Assembly: GCA_019925095.2 (NCBI GenBank)
Contig: CM034390.1
Span: 223,501-287,500, forward strand
Reading direction: 5' to 3'
Origin: Dendrolimus kikuchii
Lineage: Eukaryota; Arthropoda; Insecta; Lepidoptera; Lasiocampidae
Length of the DNA: 64,000 nucleotides
The translations under genes and the position numbers were made by a program. The notes under the pieces were generated by a model. It saw only the letters and a program-made list of their open reading frames with translations, was not told where the DNA came from and searched no databases. Positions 41,937 through 53,222 of the stretch are shown piece after piece (position 1 is the first letter of the stretch; each line of letters begins with the position of its first letter).

Positions 41937-42229
41937 TAAGTCATGGTAGCGTAATGGCTAGCGCACGCGTCCCAGACTCAGAGGGCGCGGGTTCGATCCT
42001 GGCCGGAACGCATGCACCTCTTAGTCAGTTTTCTGACCTAATGTGCATATTGTTACAATTACCACGTACTAACAACGGTGAAGGAAAACATCGTGATGCA
42101 ACCTGCACATCGAGATAACCGATGTGTCAAACCTGCCAAGCCGCCTTGGACAAGCGTGGCGGGTATACTGTCTGTTCCCCCTATAATGGGAGGCCCGAGC
42201 TCAACAGTGGGACATTAATGGGCTGATAT

Positions 42230-42276
<47 letters not shown>
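41937..42276 (+). mobile_element. tSINE-2, full copy, with (TA)n tail
   Basis: A-box gtagcgtaatggctagcgc, B-box gcgggttcgatcctggccgg, body gaaggaaaacatcgtgatgc and ggcgggtatactgtc, end cagtgggacattaatgggct, then (TA)n to 42276. Confidence 0.87.
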
Positions 42277-42280
<4 letters not shown>

Positions 42281-42425
42281 TTATTGTTAATAAAGTTCAC
42301 GTTCATCAAATATATAATTGTATTAAACTTTGACACAAACGTGACAAATTTGTGCAACAAATTGTAATAATCTTCTAAAAATATATGATATTAATAAACC
42401 ATGTTAGTTTTTAAGAAAATTTATA

Positions 42426-42480
42426 CATACATAACTTCACGCCAGTTCCCTTGCGGGATAGGCACGAACAACAGAGCGCC
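42426..42480 (-). mobile_element. RTE-A micro-insertion, 55 bp, 13-bp TSD
   Basis: catacataacttcacgccag...acagagcgcc between exact copies of aagaaaatttata (42413-42425, 42481-42493). The shortest clear LINE insertion here, holding only the last ~14 codons and the tail. Confidence 0.95.
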
Positions 42481-42704
42481 AAGAAAATTTATATGCCAAT
42501 AAATGGCGAAATATGTTCTCACCATATCATAAGACCTTGTTATTCATGTTTCACACAAATAAAGATTTCATTCCATTGATTTACGATCATGTGGAAGGTA
42601 GACTTTGGAAAGTAATATTACACGTAAAAGCCTTAAGGTACAGTCGCTGCAATATTTGCATGGAAGATGTTGCTTTTAATCAATTAAATTGACAACACAC
42701 ATGG

Positions 42705-43475
42705 CACTAGATAGGACTATATATAAGTATAGATATAAGGCCCACACTGCACATGCACTTCCTCACAACACCAGCATGTAACAGATACACTCTACATTTG
42801 TATAAGTTTAGTGTTAAAACTAGAATAAATTAATATAATAAGTTATTCGTAAGATACATACACCTCAACACAAAAATCAATAAATTAATGTCACACACAA
42901 GAACCAAAATAACTAATAAGGGTGTTAAAGTCAAAAAATTAAATCTAGAAATTAAGTTGTAAATAAAAAAAACTTCGTTTAAAAAAACCGACTTCAAAAA
43001 CTAAAAAATATAAAATAACTTATTTCTAAAGCTATTATTACTAATATATATTATCTAAAATATTTTAAAGTCGGTGCTTAGTAATAGCTTTAGAAATAAG
43101 TTATTTTATACTTTTTAGTTTTTGAAGTCGGTTTTTTAAACGAAGTTTTTTTATTTTATTTGTTACTTTTTAGTGTCTAGCTATGTATGGGTAGACCTGC
43201 GAAAGGTGCCGCGCTCCTTAAAAAATATAGGTCCCAAGAAACGGAAACAAAAAAATGTTCGTAAAATGAAAACTACTGGGCCAAACTATGTCAAATTTTT
43301 AATGGGACCAAATGGAAGCTATTCCGCGTCGAAAAAAAAAGAATCACGTAAATCGGATGATAAATCTCGGAGTAATCGGTGAACATACATAAAAAAAAGA
43401 TCCCGACGAATTGAGAACATCCTCCTTTTTTTGAAGTCGGTTAAAAAGGGTACGGAACCCGAGTTGTTAATAATA
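42705..43475 (+). mobile_element. Ret-O copy split by Fold-Q
   Basis: 42705-42960 (caacacacatggcactagat, gcacatgcacttcctcacaa, tagaaattaagttgtaaa) and 43449-43475 (agggtacggaacccgag) join across Fold-Q. The Ret-O copies at 7578 and 48250 lack Fold-Q at this point, so it inserted here. Confidence 0.75.
42962..43448 (+). repeat. Fold-Q inserted in Ret-O, one body unit
   Basis: aaaaaaacttcgtttaaaaa to ttgaagtcggttaaaa. Arms at ~42965-43078 and ~43088-43145, the second partly deleted. The empty-site comparison places the target in a taaaaaa run. Confidence 0.8.
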
Positions 43476-43817
43476 AAAAAAAAATAATGAATAAAATTGC
43501 ACTTTGTATTTTATTTTACCAGTTTTTGTTTAATGTCATTTTGTGAAGGAGTTAAAATTAAATAACTACAACATTTTGGACAACGATTGTCTCAAACATA
43601 TCTGTCTATCCCTTGGGAACATTATCTTTTTTCTGAATGAAACGTATTCTGTACCCTTTTCTGTACCGCTGCCAGCTTGTATGCCAAATTTCGTCATAAT
43701 AGGTTCAATATTTAAGACGTGAAAGCGTAACTAAGAAAACATTCGTATCTATAATAATAAAGTTTGAAAGTGTGGGTTATTTTTAAGACTGTACTAATAT
43801 TTCATTTTCTGTTACTC
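43476..43817. other. No gene recognised
   Basis: AT-rich. gtatgccaaatttcgtcata at 43679 resembles Helitron-like insect repeats. No ends visible. Confidence 0.4.
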
Positions 43818-43830
43818 TATAGGATAATAC

Positions 43831-44005
43831 ATACATACATACATACATAACTTCACGCCAGTTCCCTTGCGGGGTAGGCACGAACAACAGAGTGCCATTT
43901 AGGCTTATTCTTACACACCTCACTTGCCTCTTTGACATTCATAACTCTTGTCATGCAAGCTCGTCTGTTCTTAAGGCTCCTGACATCACCTTCTGCTAGT
44001 ACACG
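43831..44005 (-). mobile_element. RTE-A 3' end, 175 bp, 13-bp TSD
   Basis: tataggataatac at 43818-43830 and 44006-44018, exact. Confidence 0.95.
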
Positions 44006-44018
44006 TATAGGATAATAC

Positions 44019-45237
44019 TTTATTTAAATGGAAATGTTTTCTCACATCGTTCTATCTGGTGGAATTCACCTATCTGCATACAAACTTGGTTTTAAAGCGA
44101 TCTCCTACATTCCGCTGAAGCACAGGGAGCGCGCGCCGCTCGAAGCGAGGCGCCGGCGGCCGCGGCAGTCGTGCGGCCCGAGCCGCCCCATGCGGACTTC
44201 ATCCCCCGAATTGCAACCCTCGTCCCCTACCGGGAGCTTAGCACACGATAGCCTGATACGCCGTTTCACCTAACAAAATATAAACCTGCTTAAAGCGTGT
44301 TCCGTGTAGTGTTGTGATGGTTTAGTGAGTTTGTAGTGACGAAATCAACTCGTGGAGAGATTTACACAGCTTAAGGTTTGATTGCATTATTACTCATAGT
44401 TAAGACTTGCGTTTCTGGGTGCGACACGTCATTTAACTTTTTAATTCTCTCTTATACTTTCGTTGAATTATATTAATGGTAGTTCGCAGTTAACGCCTTA
44501 AGGTTTCTCTGAAAGCAGATTAAAGTTGTTGACCTCGTTACGCTGTTTTATTGCTGACAGTAACAAGATATGAGCAGCTTCAGGCTGTTTAGATGAAAAG
44601 GGCTAGTTTTATTTCCGTCTTAATTAGGTTATACAGTTTTAGAAAAACATTCAGATTTGTGCTTTTAAATTTATTAATGTTTATTATATATTAACTAACA
44701 TCAGTCGTATTAGTCGTTTTGTTAATTTGGATAAATTAAAATAGCTGAAAGGACAGAGTTAAAACTAAAAATCTAATTATAATATTTTCGCGTGAATTTC
44801 GGAACTAGGTTAATATTTTTTAACAAATATCACTTCATCTACATTATTAAAAATATACATAGAATTTTATGATAATTTTAAATTGCGATTTAGCCTTTGT
44901 TGATGTAAGGCGGGCATTGACGCAGCGAAAGCCTTCTAGCGAAGTCAATTATACACGGACGAGATGAACTTGTTTTTTCAGCAAATTCCATCGTTTACTT
45001 AACTCAAGTTCGTTAACTTTGAACAGAGATAATCATATTCGGGGGAAACAACTTTCTCCTTTGTCCTTATTAAATTATGTGTGAAGTATTTTTTTATGAC
45101 GAATTTTACGGCCGGAGAAAACCACTTGCGGCCACGCCGCCTCTAATGGATTCCTCTACGAAAACATTTCATTGAATTAATACCAAAATGAGATCAATAT
45201 TACAATTTATACACGAATTAGGTTCTTAGTGTATCTC
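44019..45237. other. Repeat-poor stretch with CpG-rich patch
   Basis: The longest segment without a recognised repeat apart from 45863-47109. 44120-44205 is very GC- and CpG-rich (gcgcgccgctcgaagcgagg, cgccggcggccgcggcagtc). An 81-codon plus frame (44028-44273) crosses it, but its Arg/Pro-rich middle looks compositional. A first exon or promoter of a host gene is possible but unproven. Confidence 0.35.
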
Positions 45238-45862
45238 GTTTTTAACTGACTTCCAAAAAAGAAGGAGGTTCTAAATTCGTCCGGATCTTTTTTTTTGTAA
45301 TGTATGTTCATCGATTACTCCGAGATTTATGATCCGATTTACGTGATTCTTTTATTGTTCGACGTGGAATAGCTGCCATTTGGTCTCCTAAAAATTTGAC
45401 ATACCTTGAGCTAGTAGTTTTCATTTTATGAAAAATTTTCCATTCCGTTCCATATGTACACCGATTACGCTGAGATTTATGATCCGATTTACGTGATTCT
45501 TGTTTAGTTTGATGCGGAATAGTTGCCATTTGGTCCCCTCAAAATTTAACATACTTTGGCCTAGTAGTTTTCATTTTACGAACATTTTTTTGTTCCCGTT
45601 TCTTGGGACCTATATTTTTTAAGGAGCGTAGCACCTTTCGTAGGTCTACCCATACATAGCTAGACACTAAAAAGTAACAAATAAAATAAAAAAAACTTCG
45701 TTTAAAAAAACCGACTTCAAAAACTAAAAAGTATAAAACAACTTATTTCTAAAGCTATTATTATTAATATATATTATCTAAAACATCTTGAAGTCGGTGC
45801 AAAGTAAAACATAAAAATTACTATATTTTTTTGATAATTACTAAGCACCGACTTTATATTTA
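45238..45862 (-). repeat. Fold-Q with hairpin and two body units
   Basis: Starts ttttaactgacttccaaaaa and has two tandem units (cgattac(t/g)c(c/t)gagatttatg twice). Inverted-arm material at 45700-45862 ends ctaagcaccgactt; the second arm is cut short. Confidence 0.78.
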
Positions 45863-47109
45863 GTGAATATACACCAATATTCATTGTGCAAGTTAGACTT
45901 TTTGTCCTATAGTAATAAATGTTGGTGTTGTTAATGTCTAATTGTTCAGAGGCAGCAGTAACTACTTACCATGAAGTGGGTCGAGAAGTAGTTTGCTGTA
46001 ATCCAGCTATAACTAATAGTATTTAATTTTTTTTCCGTAAGTGAACATTCTGCTTCTAAGTCGTTCCCTGACTGCTGAAGAATGTGGCTTTGAGGGCAGT
46101 GAATATTTCTTCTCTTCCACCGAGACCATGTCCAACTGGTCAACGATCTGGTCAATCCACCTATTTAAAGTTCTACCGTGAAGCGTCTTTAAACTTTTTA
46201 GTGACAGCCTTTCCGTGTCTGGGTTCTTTTGACTTATGAGGTCAAAGTACTTCTACTACTTGACGATGAATCATTCTTCTACATCGAGCTAAAGTGTTAA
46301 ATTCAATGTAGACAGGCAGGGTGATACCCTATTCTACAAGCAGCATAAAATAACTTAATCATAACTAGTAGAAAACAGAAGGTGGAATCTATAAGACGCC
46401 ATAATAAAGCGGAGCTAACAATATTCGGCCATAAAAAGGCCATTATCCCCTTTATCTGCGAACTTATCCAAAGCAGTAGGTTTCATCCAATCTTGGATTG
46501 TTAAGACAAACAACATTAGCCGCGTTCGCAGCGCCCGATCCAATAAGCCCGCCCGAACTAAATCTATCTGAGAGGACCACTTCGCTAATTGGAACCAGTG
46601 CCGATTCGATACAATTAGCACGTTTCTTTGATTAAACAGTTAAATTGTTTAATTGTGGTGTTAGGGCGATACCGCTGACAGACAGCCTTCTGGCACCACT
46701 CTTCAAATATTCAGCTGGGAACGGCTTTTGCACAGATAATTGAGATAATGGCTTCACGAACCCTATGTACCTATTAGTTAGTCTCTAATGCTTCGAACCT
46801 AGTGAGTAAATTTCAGTACCGATTTTTCCAGACTTTAGTCGGCTTTTGTCCGTATGCACACCGATTATCTGTTCATGAGGAATGCCAGGATGAACAATCT
46901 TAGAAAACTTGAAAAGGAATCGGGTTGCTTATTAAGAAGTAAGTTATAAGTCCTTATACCTCAATGACTAAAGGAGCTGCGTCTTATTTCAGAATTCAAA
47001 TCCTCTAAGATACGTGTCGCTTAAATAGTTTTACTTGGTTGACACAACTATAATGCGAAGAGAAACGTTGTGAGCAAATCTTATTAGAAATAAAGACGTT
47101 AAGCTTCTT
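45863..47109. other. Long repeat-poor stretch, no gene recognised
   Basis: 1.25 kb without a repeat partner in the window. Minus frames of 69 (45946-46155) and 68 codons (46415-46621) have no recognisable family or motif. It could be unique intergenic or intronic DNA. Confidence 0.4.
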
Positions 47110-47428
47110 AGTTTTTTTTTTTATTGCAGGAATTCAGCAGACAGGCAAACGGCCCACTTGATGGAAAGCGGTTACCATCGCCTATGGACATTTGCAACAC
47201 CAAAGGTGCTACAAATGCGCTGCTGCTCTCTTAAAGGAGACTGGAACCTGGTTATTAATGCCGGAACACAACACAAGGTTGTTATGGCGGCATACTCTAG
47301 ACCAGGGGTGGTCGCCATCCAGTCGAGCAAATATTCTACTACCTGGCTGTGGGTTGTTTAGTCGCCTCTTACGACAGGCCGCCGGGCCGCAGGAAATTGT
47401 ATTCTTTCTCCGTTCCTGCACGGATAAA
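47110..47428 (-). mobile_element. SINE-B, full length
   Basis: ttttttttttattgcaggaa to ctgcacggataaaa with both ends conserved. Confidence 0.93.
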
Positions 47429-47977
47429 AACTAGTTGAACTTAGTTCTAATATTATATGGATTACTAATTGGAGTACGTGAGTTACCTGTTATATATTTA
47501 ATGTTTATACTAATAATAGTATATCTATATTGTCTTTTTCTTGCACCACCTACATCGCCTGATTCAAACTTCCTTGATTTAAGTTGCCTGGAAGAGATCG
47601 CTTTGAGCGATAAGGCCTCCTATTGTATCGCCTAGAAAACATTGTAGATATGGTCTGTTTTGTAATTGTATATTTTGGAGTGCGACGGAGTGTTATCTCT
47701 CTCTCTGTCTATCTAGGCGATAGCTGGATATTCGTAGAGCTAGAGGTATATTGTAACAGGCTATTAGTGCTCGCACAATGCGAGCCCGTTAATTAATAAC
47801 AATTAACTCGGCTGGTGCGTCGCCACTCTGATTTGTCCGCCATTATCTAAACGAGCCACTGTAATTTAGGATTACTGTTCAGAGCTTTTAGAATTTGGTA
47901 AGTTTAAACACGTCTTCAATTTCTTCTTCTTAATATCATGAAACGTCGAATTTAATTAGTAAAACCTTTTTTCGAGC
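47429..47977. other. No gene recognised; small hairpin
   Basis: gctcgcacaatgcgagc at ~47769-47785 is a perfect 7-bp-stem hairpin. ttatctctctctctgtctat precedes it. No coding family. Confidence 0.45.
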
Positions 47978-48641
47978 AGGAACGGAGAAAGAATACAATT
48001 TCCTGCGGCCGGGCGGCCTGTCGTAAGAGGCGACAAAACAACCCACAGCCAGGTGGTAGGCTATTTGCGCGACTAGTTGGCTACCACCCGTGGTCTAAAG
48101 TATGTCGCCATAACAACCTTGAGTTGTGTTCCGGCATTAGTGGCCAGGTTCCAGTCTCCCTTAAGAGAGCAGCAGCGCATTTGTAACACCTTTGGTGTTT
48201 TTTTTTTTTTTTTTTTTTATTATTATATATATCTCTACGGACTCGAGTTCCGTACCCTTTTTTAATACTTAATTTCTATGAAAAATTTGAGACTCCATAC
48301 ACGCTTATTGTTTGTTTTTGTTAGTGTATGTGACATTATATGTAGTAATTTTTCTGTTTTGGTGTACCTTAAGAATAACTTATTATATTAATTTATTCTA
48401 ATTTTAATACTAAACTTATACTAATGTAGAGTGTATCTGTTACACGCTGGTGTTGTAAGGAAGTGCATGTGCAGTGTTGGCCTTATATCTATACTTATAT
48501 ATAGTCGTATCTAGTGCCATGTGTGTTGTTTTTTTTCTTTTCTTAACACCTTTGGTGTTGCAAATATCTATGGGCGATGGTAACCACTTTCCATCAAGTG
48601 TGCCGTCTGACTGTCTGCTGAACTCCTGCAATAAAAAAAAA
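47978..48641 (+). mobile_element. SINE-B split by Ret-O
   Basis: 47978-48199 and 48544-48641 form one SINE-B once Ret-O and a TSD copy are removed. Confidence 0.92.
48200..48543 (-). mobile_element. Ret-O, 344 bp, poly(A) and 16-bp TSD
   Basis: taacacctttggtgtt at 48184-48199 and 48544-48559. The left edge is a T20 run, the reverse of the poly(A) tail. Body: ctcgagttccgtaccctttt, cttattatattaatttattc, gcatgtgcagtgttggcc. No ORF, so either a SINE-like unit or a LINE 3' UTR. The other copies are 7076-7727 and 42705-43475. Confidence 0.88.
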
Positions 48642-48959
48642 GCAACAAAGAAATTTATAATTCTCGCCGCTTTATTTATGTTGCATTCTAGTATTAAATC
48701 TAGATTTCTCCCCATTTTGCTTCGAGCTGTCTGTTTTTCTTCTACTGTCCTATTACCAATACTTTTGATATATTAACTTGAATAGAGACTTATCACAAAT
48801 CTGCCAAACAACAATGTGACACAAAACCACCTACCAATATGTCTGGATACGTGTGAGCTATTTTGCAAAAGGGCTATTATAATTATGTAGAAGTGGATTG
48901 ATTTCAAATTACGTCTATAACGAGTTGGCTACAATTTTATCATCCCTCGACAAAGGTAG
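48642..48959. other. No recognised feature
   Basis: AT-rich with no frame of interest. Confidence 0.5.
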
Positions 48960-49258
48960 TATAATAATAGCCGCCCCATAAATGTCCCACTGTTGGGCTC
49001 GGGCCTCCCACTATAGGGGAACGGACAGTATACCCGCCACGCTTGTCCAAGGCGGCTTGGCAGGCTTGACACATCGGTTAAATCGATGTGCAGGTTGCAT
49101 CACGATGTTTTCCTTCACCGTTATCAGCACGTGATAATTGTAACAATATGCACATTAGGTCAGAAAAATGCCTAAGTGGTGCATGCGTTTCGGTCAGGAT
49201 CGAACCCGCGCCCTTGGAGCGTGGAACGCGTGCGCTAGCCATTACGCTACCCCGACTT
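48960..49258 (-). mobile_element. tSINE-2, full copy
   Basis: In reverse: gtagcgtaatggctagcgca, a B-box region carrying changes (gcgggttcgatcctgacc), body and ccagcagtgggacattt-type end. Head at 49258. Confidence 0.86.
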
Positions 49259-49336
49259 AGGTAGTATAGTAGTATTATAAAGAGGAAACTTTTGTATTTT
49301 AGTATGTTTGTTATGAATAAGCTCAAAAATGACTGG

Positions 49337-49832
49337 ACCTGTTTGGGATCCAATCATCAAAACCATTAAGACCCACACCCACCAAAAACCAGCTGCCAGA
49401 CCTCAAGACACTGTGAGCTCTTTTTGCGTACAACGGAACACAAACGAACTTGACTGATAATTACTTTTATTTTTCCTTCCACCCATTTTAACATTATATA
49501 AAATTATTAGAGCTAGGTGTGCTGAAGAGTTTCTTGCGCCGCTTCTTCTCTTCAGGCCATAACATGTTGCGAAGCGGTAGTAAATTAGATTAGGCTCCCA
49601 TAGAGTAAATAATAACCATAAACAAAATTAAAATTAACAAGTGGGCGGTAGGCTAAATAAAACTTGAACAATACTCGTTGACACTTGACATCTTTGTCTT
49701 CCGTGATCACGGCCACTGAAAAGTGGCCGAAACGTCGGAAAAACCAAAATCAAATAAAATTACCGCGCTTAAAACCGTTAAAACGTAGTTTTATTATGTA
49801 TACAAGTCGCAAAAACTTAAGAAAATATTAAA
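49337..49832 (+). mobile_element. Penelope-like element 3' end
   Basis: The plus frame reads GPVWDPIIKTIKTHTHQKPA, ARPQDTVSSFCVQRN and stop, followed by the 3' UTR and terminal segment (ctgaaaagtggccgaaacgt, aaccgttaaaacgtagtttt, aagaaaatatt). This is the same orientation as the element's coding strand. 5'-truncated just after the GIY-YIG region. Confidence 0.82.
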
Positions 49833-49881
49833 TTTTTTCACCATTAGAATGCTACATTATCCATGAGTAACATAGGCTATA

Positions 49882-49966
49882 TTTATTAAACCCGGTAGGT
49901 GGAGCTGAAATCGGGTTCTAGATTTTTAGTTTTTCAGGACAGGACAACGTCTGCCGAGACCGCTAG
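49882..49966 (+). mobile_element. Heli-1 3' end fragment
   Basis: acccggtaggtggagctgaa...aggacaacgtctgccgagac, cg, CTAG (49963-49966). The 5' part is absent. Confidence 0.75.
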
Positions 49967-49990
49967 TAAGAAATAAGACTGGAATTTAAA

Positions 49991-50545
49991 AAAAACTTCG
50001 TTTTAAAAAACCGACTTCAAAAACTAAAAAGTATAAAATAACTTATTTCTAAAGCTATTATTATTAATATATATTATCTAAAACATCTTAAAGTCGGTGC
50101 TTAGTAATTTTCAAAATATAGTAATTTTTATGTTTTACTTTGCACCGACTTCAAGATGTTTTAGATAATATATATTAATAATAATAGCTTTAGAAATAAG
50201 TTATTTTATACTTTTTAGTTTTTGAAGTCGGTTTTTATAAACGAAGTTTTTTTATTTTATTTGTTACTTTTTAGTGTCTAGCTATGTATGGGTAGACCTA
50301 CGAAAGGTGCCGCGCTCCTTAAAAAATATAGGTCCCAAGAAACGGGAACAAAAAAATGTTCGTAAAATGAAAACTACTGGGCCTAACTATGTTAAATTTT
50401 TAGGGGACCAAATGGCAACTATTCCGCATCAAACTAAACAAAAATCACGTAAATCGGATCATAAATCTCAGCGTAATCGGGGTACATACATAAAAAAAAC
50501 ACTCATCAAGTTGAGAAACTCCTCCTTTTAGAAGTTGGTTAAAAA
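49991..50545 (+). repeat. Fold-Q with intact ~110-bp hairpin arms
   Basis: Left arm 49991-50100, 41-base spacer, right arm 50142-50252, pairing with few mismatches. One body unit follows and the element ends cctcctttt(a)gaagttggtta. The best-preserved hairpin of the family. Confidence 0.85.
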
Positions 50546-50715
50546 TAGAAATGAGTGTAATAAATCTCAGGCTTATTGCTGGGAATTTGTTCAACCCTTA
50601 AAACAGCTAAAACATGTTCCACCAATCTACAGTGTACTGAGAATTCTTTAACGTATACTCATTATTTCATTTTTATTATTACTACCTACATTATTGTTTT
50701 TTGTGCTTTATATTT

Positions 50716-51416
50716 TTAACCGACTTCAAAAAAAGGAGGAGTTTCTCAATGCGTCGGGATCTTTTTTTTTTGAAAATTTTTTCATTCCGTTCCATATGTA
50801 CACCGATTACTCTGAGAGTTATGATCCGATTTACGTGATTCTTTTTTTGTTCGACGCGAAATAGCTGCCATTTGGTCCCCTAAAAATTTGACATAGTTTG
50901 GCCTAGTAGTTTTCATTTTATGAACATTTTTTATGAAAAAAATTCCATTCCGTTCCATATGTACACTGATTACTCTGAGAGTTATGATCCGATTTACGTG
51001 ATTCTTTTTTTGTTCGACGCAAAATAGCTGCCATTTGGTCCCTTAAAAATTTAACATAGTTTGGCCCAGTAGTTTTCATTTTACGAACATTTTTTTGTTC
51101 CCGTTTCTTGGGACCTATATTTTTTTAGGAGCGCGGCACCTTTCGTAGGTCTACCCATACATAGCTAGACACTAAAAAGTAACAAATAAAATAAAAAAAC
51201 TTCATTTAAAAAAACCGACTTCAAAAACTAAAAAGTATAAAATAACTCATTTCTAAAGCTATTATTATTAATATATATTATCTAAAACATCTTGAAGTCG
51301 GTGCAAAGTAAAACATAAAAATTACTATATTTTGAAAATTACTAAGCACCGGCTTTAAGATGTTTTAGATAATATATATTAATAATAAGTTCTTTAGTTT
51401 TTGAAGTCGGTTTTTT
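50716..51416 (-). repeat. Fold-Q with hairpin, opposite strand to its neighbour
   Basis: ttaaccgacttcaaaaaaag, two body units, then arms at ~51215-51302 and ~51346-51410. Only ~170 bp separates it from the plus-strand copy, so together they make a larger inverted repeat. Confidence 0.82.
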
Positions 51417-51570
51417 TAATCTTTGGTACTTGATGTTTAGCATGGGTCGCATGCCATATGTGATTCAGGAGGTAGTCACTGAAAATTAGCGCAGTGTCGG
51501 ATTACGTTTCGGCACAACAAAGCGCTGAGTGCTAACCTCATTTCCAAATTGCGACATACAATTTCTGTAT

Positions 51571-51800
51571 TTTTTTATTGCAGAAGTACAAGCAGACAGG
51601 CAGACGGCCCACTTGATGGAAAGCGGTTACCATCGCCTATAGACATTTGCAACACCAAAGGTGCTACAAATGCGCTGCTGCTCTCTTAAGGGAGACTGGA
51701 ACCTGTCACTCATGCCGGAATACAATTCAAGGTTGTTATGGCGACATACTTTAGACCAGAGGTGGTAGCCATCCAGTCGGGCAAATGCCCTACCACCTGG
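51571..51800 (-). mobile_element. SINE-B short form
   Basis: Ends at cctaccacctggc followed by aaaatg, the same breakpoint as 24520 and 58975. Confidence 0.87.
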
Positions 51801-52675
51801 CAAAATGATTTTATCTATACTTTATTATGTAAGTACTATTTTGTGTTGTATGTCGCTATTAGTAAATAAATATTTCTCTTTCTTTCTTTCTTTCTTTAAA
51901 GACCTTAAAACTTGCGTCTCAGAATGTATTAAAAGGTTTCTAGAATGATCTAGAATTCATTCGATAGCATCTTATTGAAACAAGTTCGCTGTGATGAATC
52001 GTAAGCCTTCGTACCGTGGTAGATATGAACGCCGCCTTTACTAGGCCGCCGTGCGAATCGTGCGGAGCATCTGACGGCGTCCGGAGGCATTGACGAGGGG
52101 TGAATCGCGCACCCCGTTCGCTTTTACGAGGGGCGTAAACCAGCTTTATAGTCCGTTTATCTGTCGAGATCTAGGCAACGTGTTGTGCAAGGGCTTCTTC
52201 GGAAAGATGCCTTCCACTCGGCCTATTTTCGTCTCTTACGTGAACTACGCTTGGCTACATTAACGACGTTCAATCTACACTATTTGTATTAAATTAGCTA
52301 TTCACCAAAACTAGACCTTTCTTGCCAACATTCCTCGACCGCATGTTCTTCGTCTAACTTTCTTCTTCCGCCAAAAGCACAATTATAATCATATCCCAGT
52401 CCACCATCGTTGACGAACTTTGGCGACAAACTGGCACGTTTACTGTAGAGTGGCAACCCAGAACGGTTTACTCGCGGTCGCGCGCAAGCTCGAGCATACG
52501 CGATCCGTAAAGAAAATGTCCGAGACCGCGCGGGATTATTCCTCTCTGTCTGCGCTGACCCTAAGAGGCAGCATATTCCTAAGTTTGACAGCCTGCACTG
52601 TAAAATAATTCTCATAATAGGATGAAGTGTATGCAGGTGTCATAAGTTTTCCATACGTATCAGAGCGCATTTTTT
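51801..52675. other. No gene recognised; (TTTC)n and GC-richer sequence
   Basis: tttctttctttctttcttt at 51878-51896. 52020-52140 is GC-richer. Overlapping opposite frames at 52298-52615 (105 codons, minus) and 52420-52608 (62, plus) lie in moderate-GC DNA. Neither has a recognisable motif, so neither is called. Confidence 0.4.
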
Positions 52676-53138
52676 TTTATAGTAATAATCGGCAGACAAA
52701 CACACATATCCCCAAATTAAGCAAGTTACGCTTGTGTTATGGGTAATATAATATAGACGGCCGCTGTGGTTGAGCGGGCTAAGCCTTTGCCGGCGTATCG
52801 GCGTATAGTAAATTTCGGAAACGTATTTTCTCTGTTATTTACTATGGTCTGGGTGTCTGGGATCGGCCCCAGAGTAGTCCGTTGTATATTACCCATAACA
52901 CAAGCGTGACTTGCTTAATTTGGGGATATACAATATGTGTGTTTGTCTGCCGATTATTATTATTATATTAATATACAACGGACCACTCTGGGGCCGATCC
53001 CAGACACCCAGACCATAGTAAATAACGGAGAAAATATGTTTCCGAAATTTACTATACCAGGAATCGAACCCGGAGCCTCTGAGTTGCAGTGAGGTAGGCC
53101 GGCAAAGGCTTTAGCCCGCTCAACCACAGACGCCGTCA
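52676..53138. mobile_element. Cluster of three tSINE-1 pieces in alternating orientation
   Basis: 52676-52752 is a reverse 3' fragment. 52756-52970 is plus-oriented but lost its B box (ggcgtatcggcgtatagtaa). 52973-53138 is reverse with the B box retained. Adjacent opposed copies form inverted repeats of about 160 bp. Confidence 0.82.
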
Positions 53139-53222
53139 AATTGTGGGCAGGGGATAGGCGAAGGAATTTAAAACGTTCCTTAAGGAACTGGGGACTATGA
53201 GGAGTAAATAATATATTATACA

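Noticed and set aside
41937..42010. tRNA-like sequence with gggttcgatcc
   Set aside because: It is part of tSINE-2, repeated at 48960-49258 and 59031-59325. It is not a stand-alone tRNA.
44028..44273. 81-codon frame over the CpG-rich patch as a host exon
   Set aside because: The Arg/Pro/Ser-rich middle is what GC-rich DNA gives in any frame. No splice pattern or family supports it. Kept only as a possible regulatory patch.
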